From Streptococcus infantis (lineage in GTDB: Bacteria > Bacillota > Bacilli > Lactobacillales > Streptococcaceae), in the NCBI RefSeq assembly GCF_000960085.1, contig NZ_JYGT01000007.1:248001-312000 (forward strand): a stretch of 64,000 bases of DNA, written 5' to 3'. The notes beneath the pieces were generated by a model. The model saw only the letters and a list, made by a program, of their open reading frames with translations, ran no database searches and had not been told where the DNA came from. Numbering within the stretch: the stretch's first letter is position 1; every line of letters starts with the position of its first letter. Shown here piece after piece: positions 59,678 to 64,000 of this stretch. Both the position numbers and the translations under genes were made by a program.

Positions 59678-60913
59678 TTACTTATTCTCCCAACGTTTGA
59701 AAGCAAGAACTGCATTATGCCCACCAAATCCAAAAGTATTTGAGATAGCATAAGGAATTTCACGTTCCAAGCCTTGCCCATAAATAACATTTGCTTCAAT
59801 GTAGTCTGATAATTCTGTTGTTCCAGCTGTCATTGGAACATAGTTGTTACGAATTGCTTCAATTGTTGCAATGGCTTCAACTGCACCTGCTGCACCGAGC
59901 AAGTGTCCTGTAAATGACTTGGTTGAAGATACAGGTACTTCCTTACCAAGAACTGCTACAATTGCTCCACTTTCTCCTTTTTCATTAGCTGGAGTTGATG
60001 TACCGTGAGCATTGACATAGGCTACTTGGTCTGGTGTGATTTCAGCTTCCTCCAAGGCAAGTTTGATAGCTTTAATAGCACCTTGTCCTTCTGGATGTGG
60101 TGAAGTCATATGGTAGGCATCACAAGTATTTCCATAACCAACAACTTCGGCAAGGATAGTTGCTCCACGTTTTTCTGCGTGCTCTAAGCTTTCAAGAACC
60201 AACATACCTGATCCTTCACCCATGACAAATCCATTACGGTCTTTGTCAAATGGAATAGAAGCACGAGTTGGATCCTCTGTTGTTGAAAGAGCTGTTAAGG
60301 CTTGGAAACCTGCAATCGCAAATGGAGTAATAGATGATTCTGAACCACCAACCAACATGATATCTTGGAAACCAAACTTGATAGAACGAAAGGCATCTCC
60401 GATAGCATCATTTGATGAAGCACAAGCTGTGTTGATAGATTTACAGATACCATTGGCACCAAAGCGCATAGCAACATTTCCTGCTGCCATATTTGGCAAG
60501 GCTTTTGGAAGTGTCAATGGTTTTACACGTTTTGGACCTTTTTCGTGAAGTCGAAGAACTTGGTCTTCGATTTCTCTGATTCCACCAATACCTGATGCAA
60601 CAATAACACCAAAGCGGTCTTTATCAAGTGCTTCTACATCAAGATTTGCATTGTTTACTGCTTCTTGAGCTGCATACAAGGCATACAAAGAATAGTCGTC
60701 GAAACGATTGGTATCTTTTTTTACAAAATATTTGTCAAAAGGAAAATCATTAATCTCTGCTGCATTATGGACGTCAAAAGCACTGTGATCAAACTTGGTG
60801 ATTTCACCAATCCCAATCTTTCCATTCTTTAAACTGTTCCAAAATTCTTCTGGCGTATTCCCAATTGGAGATGTTAATCCATAACCTGTTACTACTACAC
60901 GATTTAGTTTCAT
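59678..60913 (-). CDS. fabF: 3-oxoacyl-ACP synthase II
   Basis: The start is the ATG at 60913 because GAGGT lies at proper spacing from it; an ATG six bases upstream abuts that site. The 411-residue condensing enzyme has the catalytic Cys in INTACASSNDAIGDA near residue 163, then VNAHGTSTPANE near residue 300 and KSFTGHLLGAAGAVEA near residue 333, giving Cys-His-His. It is the main elongation enzyme of the pathway. Confidence 0.97.
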   Translation of the reverse strand: MKLNRVVVTGYGLTSPIGNTPEEFWNSLKNGKIGIGEITKFDHSAFDVHNAAEINDFPFDKYFVKKDTNRFDDYSLYALYAAQEAVNNANLDVEALDKDRFGVIVASGIGGIREIEDQVLRLHEKGPKRVKPLTLPKALPNMAAGNVAMRFGANGICKSINTACASSNDAIGDAFRSIKFGFQDIMLVGGSESSITPFAIAGFQALTALSTTEDPTRASIPFDKDRNGFVMGEGSGMLVLESLEHAEKRGATILAEVVGYGNTCDAYHMTSPHPEGQGAIKAIKLALEEAEITPDQVAYVNAHGTSTPANEKGESGAIVAVLGKEVPVSSTKSFTGHLLGAAGAVEAIATIEAIRNNYVPMTAGTTELSDYIEANVIYGQGLEREIPYAISNTFGFGGHNAVLAFKRWENK

Positions 60914-60935
60914 TTTCATACCTCTATTTTAACTC

Positions 60936-61670
60936 TTATTGCATGGTAAGTCCACCATCAATTGCAATGACCTGTCCCGTTAGATAATCTTGGCTTGCAA
61001 GAAAGGCTGTGACCTCTGCCACCTGCTCAGCTTGGCCAAATTGTTTCATCGGAATTTGTGCCAACATGGCATCTTTTACCTTATCAGATAGAACTGCAGT
61101 CATATCAGATTCGATCATTCCTGGTGCAATGGCATTGACACGCACATTACGATTGGCTACCTCACGTGCTACTGATTTCGTAAATCCAATTAGACCAGCC
61201 TTAGATGCAGCGTAGTTTGCTTGACCGATATTTCCCATCAAACCAACGACACTAGACATATTGATAATGGCCCCTTCACGTGCTTTTATCATCTGCTTCA
61301 AGACTGCTTGCGTCATGTTGAAGGCTCCCGTTAGGTTGACTTTCAAGACCTTCTCAAAATCTTCTTCTGTCATCTTCAGCATGAGGGTGTCTTGAGTAAT
61401 CCCAGCGTTATTCACTAGGACGTCAACTGAGCCTAGCACTTCAATCGCTTGGTCTACCATGCGTTTTGCATCCGTAAAGTCAGAAACATCACCAGAAATA
61501 GCAAGGACCTTCACCCCGTAAGGTTTAAATTCGTCTAGAAGCTCCTCGGAGATTTCACCACGACTATTCAAGACAACGTTGGCTCCCAAGCTAGCAAATT
61601 TGTGAGCAATGGCGAGACCAATTCCTCGACTTGAGCCTGTAATAAAGACATTTTTCTGTTCTAGTTTCAT
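60936..61670 (-). CDS. fabG: 3-oxoacyl-ACP reductase
   Basis: The 244-residue short-chain dehydrogenase has the NADPH motif TGSSRGIGLAIA near residue 12, NNAGITQDTLMLKM near residue 88 and the catalytic YAASKAG near residue 152 with Ser in NMSSVVG. It reduces 3-oxoacyl-ACP. It lies 32 bp after fabD and 22 bp before fabF. Confidence 0.97.
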   Translation of the reverse strand: MKLEQKNVFITGSSRGIGLAIAHKFASLGANVVLNSRGEISEELLDEFKPYGVKVLAISGDVSDFTDAKRMVDQAIEVLGSVDVLVNNAGITQDTLMLKMTEEDFEKVLKVNLTGAFNMTQAVLKQMIKAREGAIINMSSVVGLMGNIGQANYAASKAGLIGFTKSVAREVANRNVRVNAIAPGMIESDMTAVLSDKVKDAMLAQIPMKQFGQAEQVAEVTAFLASQDYLTGQVIAIDGGLTMQ

Positions 61671-61702
61671 TTTTCTCCTTTCAGAACTTCTACTATTTTG
61701 GT

Positions 61703-62623
61703 CTAATTTTCTAAGAGTGCTTGTAAACTTGCTTGATCTTCAATATTTGCAAGTTGAGCTGTTTTATCAATCTTTTTGACGAATCCTGACAAAACTTTAC
61801 CAGGTCCAATCTCGATAAAATGAGTGACACCCGCTTCTTGCATGACTGCAATACTTTCATAAAAACGGACAGGTTCCTTAACTTGACGAGTCAAAAGTTC
61901 AGCAATTCGTTCTTTTTCCATGACCTTTGCTTCTGTATTTCCAACAAGAGGACAAGCAAAGTCAGAAAATTCAACTGCTGTCAGGGCTTGTGCTAATTTT
62001 TGACTTGCAGGCTCCAATAAAGCTGTATGGAAAGGTCCAGAAACATTTAGAGGAATCAAGCGTTTTGCTCCCGCTTCCTGCAAAAGTTCAACTGCACGAT
62101 CTACTGCAGCTACCTCACCACCGATAACAATCTGGCTTGGAGTATTGTAGTTAGCTGGAGTCACAACGCCAAATTGAGAAGCATCTTGACAAGCTTGTTC
62201 GATAACTTCAACTGGTGTATTGAGTACAGCTACCATTTTCCCTGATCCTACAGGTACTGCTTCCTCCATATAAGCACCACGTTTTGCAACTAGAGCCACT
62301 GCATCTTCGAAATCCAAGGCACCACTAGCTACAAGGGCTGAATATTCTCCAAGAGACAAACCTGCCACCATATCAGGCTGGTAACCTTTTTCCTCTAGAA
62401 GTCGGTAAATTGCAACTGAAGTAGCTAAAATAGCTGGTTGCGTGTAGCGAGTCTGGTTTAGCTTCGTTTCATCATTATCAATCAAGTCACGAAGGTCATA
62501 TCCTAAGACCTGGCTAGCTTGGTCGATTGTTTCCTTGACGATAGCATATTGGTCGTATAGTTCACGTCCCATTCCAAGGTACTGGGCTCCTTGACCTGCA
62601 AATAGAAAGGCTGTTTTAGTCAT
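61703..62623 (-). CDS. fabD: Malonyl-CoA:ACP transacylase
   Basis: The start is the ATG at 62623 (MTKTAFLFAGQGAQYLGMG), overlapping the end of fabK by 8 bp; a longer frame inside fabK is not credible. The 306-residue enzyme has the nucleophile in AGLSLGEYSALVASG near residue 92, and VSGPFHTALLEPA near residue 200 with the catalytic His. It loads malonyl groups onto ACP. Confidence 0.96.
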   Translation of the reverse strand: MTKTAFLFAGQGAQYLGMGRELYDQYAIVKETIDQASQVLGYDLRDLIDNDETKLNQTRYTQPAILATSVAIYRLLEEKGYQPDMVAGLSLGEYSALVASGALDFEDAVALVAKRGAYMEEAVPVGSGKMVAVLNTPVEVIEQACQDASQFGVVTPANYNTPSQIVIGGEVAAVDRAVELLQEAGAKRLIPLNVSGPFHTALLEPASQKLAQALTAVEFSDFACPLVGNTEAKVMEKERIAELLTRQVKEPVRFYESIAVMQEAGVTHFIEIGPGKVLSGFVKKIDKTAQLANIEDQASLQALLEN

Positions 62624-63590
62624 TTCTTGTAACTCCTGCCCAACGAGCGGCTTCTTTTTGAATTTTCTTAGCTGCACCATAGTAGATATCTTTTAAGATT
62701 TCTTCAACAGTTTCTTCTTTCGATACCAAACCTGCAATCTGACCGGCCATTACTGAACCACCATCCACGTCACCATGGACAACAGCCTTAGCTAAGGCTC
62801 CAGCGCCCATTTGTTCAAAGATTTCTAAGTCTGGATTTTCTTGTTTAAAGGCATCTTTTTCAGCTTGCTCGAAATCACGAGTCAATTGGTTTTTGATGGC
62901 ACGAACTGCGTGTCCAAAATGTTGTGCTGAAATCGTTGTATCAATATCACGGGCTTTTAAAATCTTAGCTTTATAGTTTGGATGAGCATTAGATTCTTTA
63001 GCAACTACAAAACGAGTTCCTACTTGAACAGCTTCTGCACCAAGCATAAATCCAGCTGCAGCTCCCTCGCCGTCTGCAATACCACCTGCAGCGATAACAG
63101 GAATTGAAACAGCCGCCGCAACTTGGCGAACCAAGGTCATAGTTGTTAATTTACCAATATGTCCGCCGGCTTCCATACCTTCAGCAATGACGGCATCTGC
63201 ACCGATTTTTTCCATGCGTTTAGCCAAAGCTACACTTGGGACTACAGGAATAACGGTAATCCCTGCCTCGTGGAATCGCTCCATGTATTTGCTTGGATTT
63301 CCTGCACCAGTTGTGACTACCTTAACCCCTTCTTCAATAACGAGGTCAACAATATCATCTACAAATGGAGACAGAAGCATAATGTTAACACCAAAAGGTT
63401 TATCTGTTAAAGATTTAATCTTATCGATATTAGCTTTAACAACTTCTTTAGGTGCGTTTCCTCCACCAATGATTCCGAGACCACCAGCTTTTGAAACAGC
63501 TCCAGCCAAATCGCCATCTGCCACCCAGGCCATTCCACCTTGGAAGATAGGATATTTAATATTTAATAGTTCAGTGATACGTGTTTTCAT
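62616..63590 (-). CDS. fabK: FMN-dependent enoyl-ACP reductase FabK
   Basis: The 324-residue flavoprotein performs the last reduction of each elongation cycle and replaces FabI in streptococci, which are therefore tolerant of triclosan. It has the N-terminal IFQGGMAWVADGDLAGAVSKA, VIAEGMEAGGHIGKLTTM near residue 135, and the FMN-binding IPVIAAGGIADGEGAAAGFML near residue 165. It is the first gene of the acc-fab operon after acpP and is preceded by a FabT-type operator. Confidence 0.96.
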   Translation of the reverse strand: MKTRITELLNIKYPIFQGGMAWVADGDLAGAVSKAGGLGIIGGGNAPKEVVKANIDKIKSLTDKPFGVNIMLLSPFVDDIVDLVIEEGVKVVTTGAGNPSKYMERFHEAGITVIPVVPSVALAKRMEKIGADAVIAEGMEAGGHIGKLTTMTLVRQVAAAVSIPVIAAGGIADGEGAAAGFMLGAEAVQVGTRFVVAKESNAHPNYKAKILKARDIDTTISAQHFGHAVRAIKNQLTRDFEQAEKDAFKQENPDLEIFEQMGAGALAKAVVHGDVDGGSVMAGQIAGLVSKEETVEEILKDIYYGAAKKIQKEAARWAGVTRND

Positions 63591-63630
63591 ATTGCCTCCA
63601 TAAGTCTTGCTTACGTAATAGTTCGACTTT

Positions 63631-63652
63631 ATTATAATTTGACGGTCAAACT
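63631..63652 (-). promoter_or_regulatory. fabK promoter with FabT operator
   Basis: On the minus strand AGTTTGACCGTCAAAT (63637-63652) matches the palindromic FabT site AGTTTGANNNTCAAAT, and TATAAT (63631-63636) follows at once. FabT bound with long-chain acyl-ACP should block RNA polymerase here and turn down the operon when exogenous fatty acids are used. Confidence 0.8.
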
Positions 63653-63706
63653 ATTACCTAAACAAGAGGGAGCGGGTCTCCCCTACTCCTTCTTTATTTA
63701 TTCTAA

Positions 63707-63931
63707 TTATTTTGTTTGCTCTTCAACGTAAGCAACCAAGTCGCCAACTGTTTTCAAGTTGTCTTCTGCTTCGATTTGGATATCAAAAGCGTCTTCGATT
63801 TCAGAGATTACTTGGAACAAGTCCAATGAATCTGCATCCAAATCATCAAAAGTAGATTCAAGTGTTACTTCTGATGCATCTTTTCCAAGTTCTTCAACGA
63901 TAATTTCTTGTACTTTTTCAAATACTGCCAT
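63707..63931 (-). CDS. acpP: Acyl carrier protein
   Basis: The 74-residue protein has the phosphopantetheine serine in [19 protein letters not shown] near residue 36, preceded by an acidic helix II typical of ACP. It is complete in the window. The gene lies 116 bp upstream of fabK on the same strand. A GC-rich hairpin (GGAG-GGG-GAGA-CCC-CTCC, about 63664-63690) in the gap may attenuate or process the transcript before the FabT-controlled promoter. Confidence 0.96.
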   Translation of the reverse strand: MAVFEKVQEIIVEELGKDASEVTLESTFDDLDADSLDLFQVISEIEDAFDIQIEAEDNLKTVGDLVAYVEEQTK

Positions 63932-64000
63932 GATAGACTCCTTTAAAATAAATAGTTTTTTTATAACAATGTGATCACCACATGATTACCTAAATTGTAA

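Noticed and set aside
60900-60919. Earlier ATG of fabF as the start
   Set aside because: It abuts the GAGGT ribosome-binding site; the ATG at 60913 has usual spacing.

Overview
The window is a low-GC Gram-positive chromosome segment from a mitis-group Streptococcus (S. mitis, S. oralis or S. infantis type, close to S. pneumoniae). This rests on the choline-binding protein, the orphan regulator RitR with Asn53 and Cys128, MapZ, the mevalonate operon, FabK with a FabT-type operator, ClpL, AliA and a pneumococcus-like PBP1a. Gene sets that lie at separate places in the pneumococcal chromosome, as I remember it, are joined here. No phage, complete insertion sequence, CRISPR array, tRNA or rRNA operon was seen.

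Layout. 1-1073: cell-envelope stress genes (liaF and the first 126 codons of liaS). 1168-4960: overlapping mevalonate operon mvaK1-mvaD-mvaK2-fni. 5083-8221: a choline-binding surface protein, ritR and gnd. 8297-15110: a division and wall block (mapZ, an rRNA methyltransferase gene, the RNase P RNA, gpsB, ypsA, then recU-pbp1A in the opposite direction). 15189-20187: aliA, luxS, and clpL with a CtsR-controlled leader. 20420-29305: pflB, dinB, uppP, a DUF2207 membrane protein and a glutamine-type ABC transporter. 29390-35276: a small HTH-like protein, a stomatin-like protein, and ilvB-ilvN-ilvC-ilvA behind a CodY-type site. 35485-38508: rplK-rplA, then ribU and a PAP2 phosphatase behind an FMN riboswitch. 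38561-43837: trmL with an attenuator-like leader, a Trk potassium system and two membrane proteins. 44123-47278: prfC and two tandem paralogous membrane proteins. 47491-54795: gatCAB, a three-gene envelope cassette (small membrane protein, Tim44-like zinc-ribbon protein, SPFH protein), then efp, asp23 and nusB. 54851-63931: a CPBP protease gene and the type II fatty-acid operon fabK-fabD-fabG-fabF-accB-fabZ-accC-accD-accA, with acpP upstream.

The genes supply isoprenoid precursor and lipid-carrier recycling (mevalonate operon, uppP), membrane lipids (acc/fab), wall synthesis and its placement (PBP1a, GpsB, MapZ), and nutrient-dependent control (CodY-type sites at aliA and ilvB, a cre site at pflB, FMN sensing at ribU). 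Most of the window is ordinary core genome. The parts that deserve a second look are mainly untranslated: the FMN riboswitch whose variable stem holds an 86-bp inverted-repeat insert, the trmL leader that ends in a terminator abutting a two-codon reading frame, the clpL leader with several CtsR-like sites and a 30-residue reading frame, a structured stretch after prfC, and the envelope cassette between gatB and efp.
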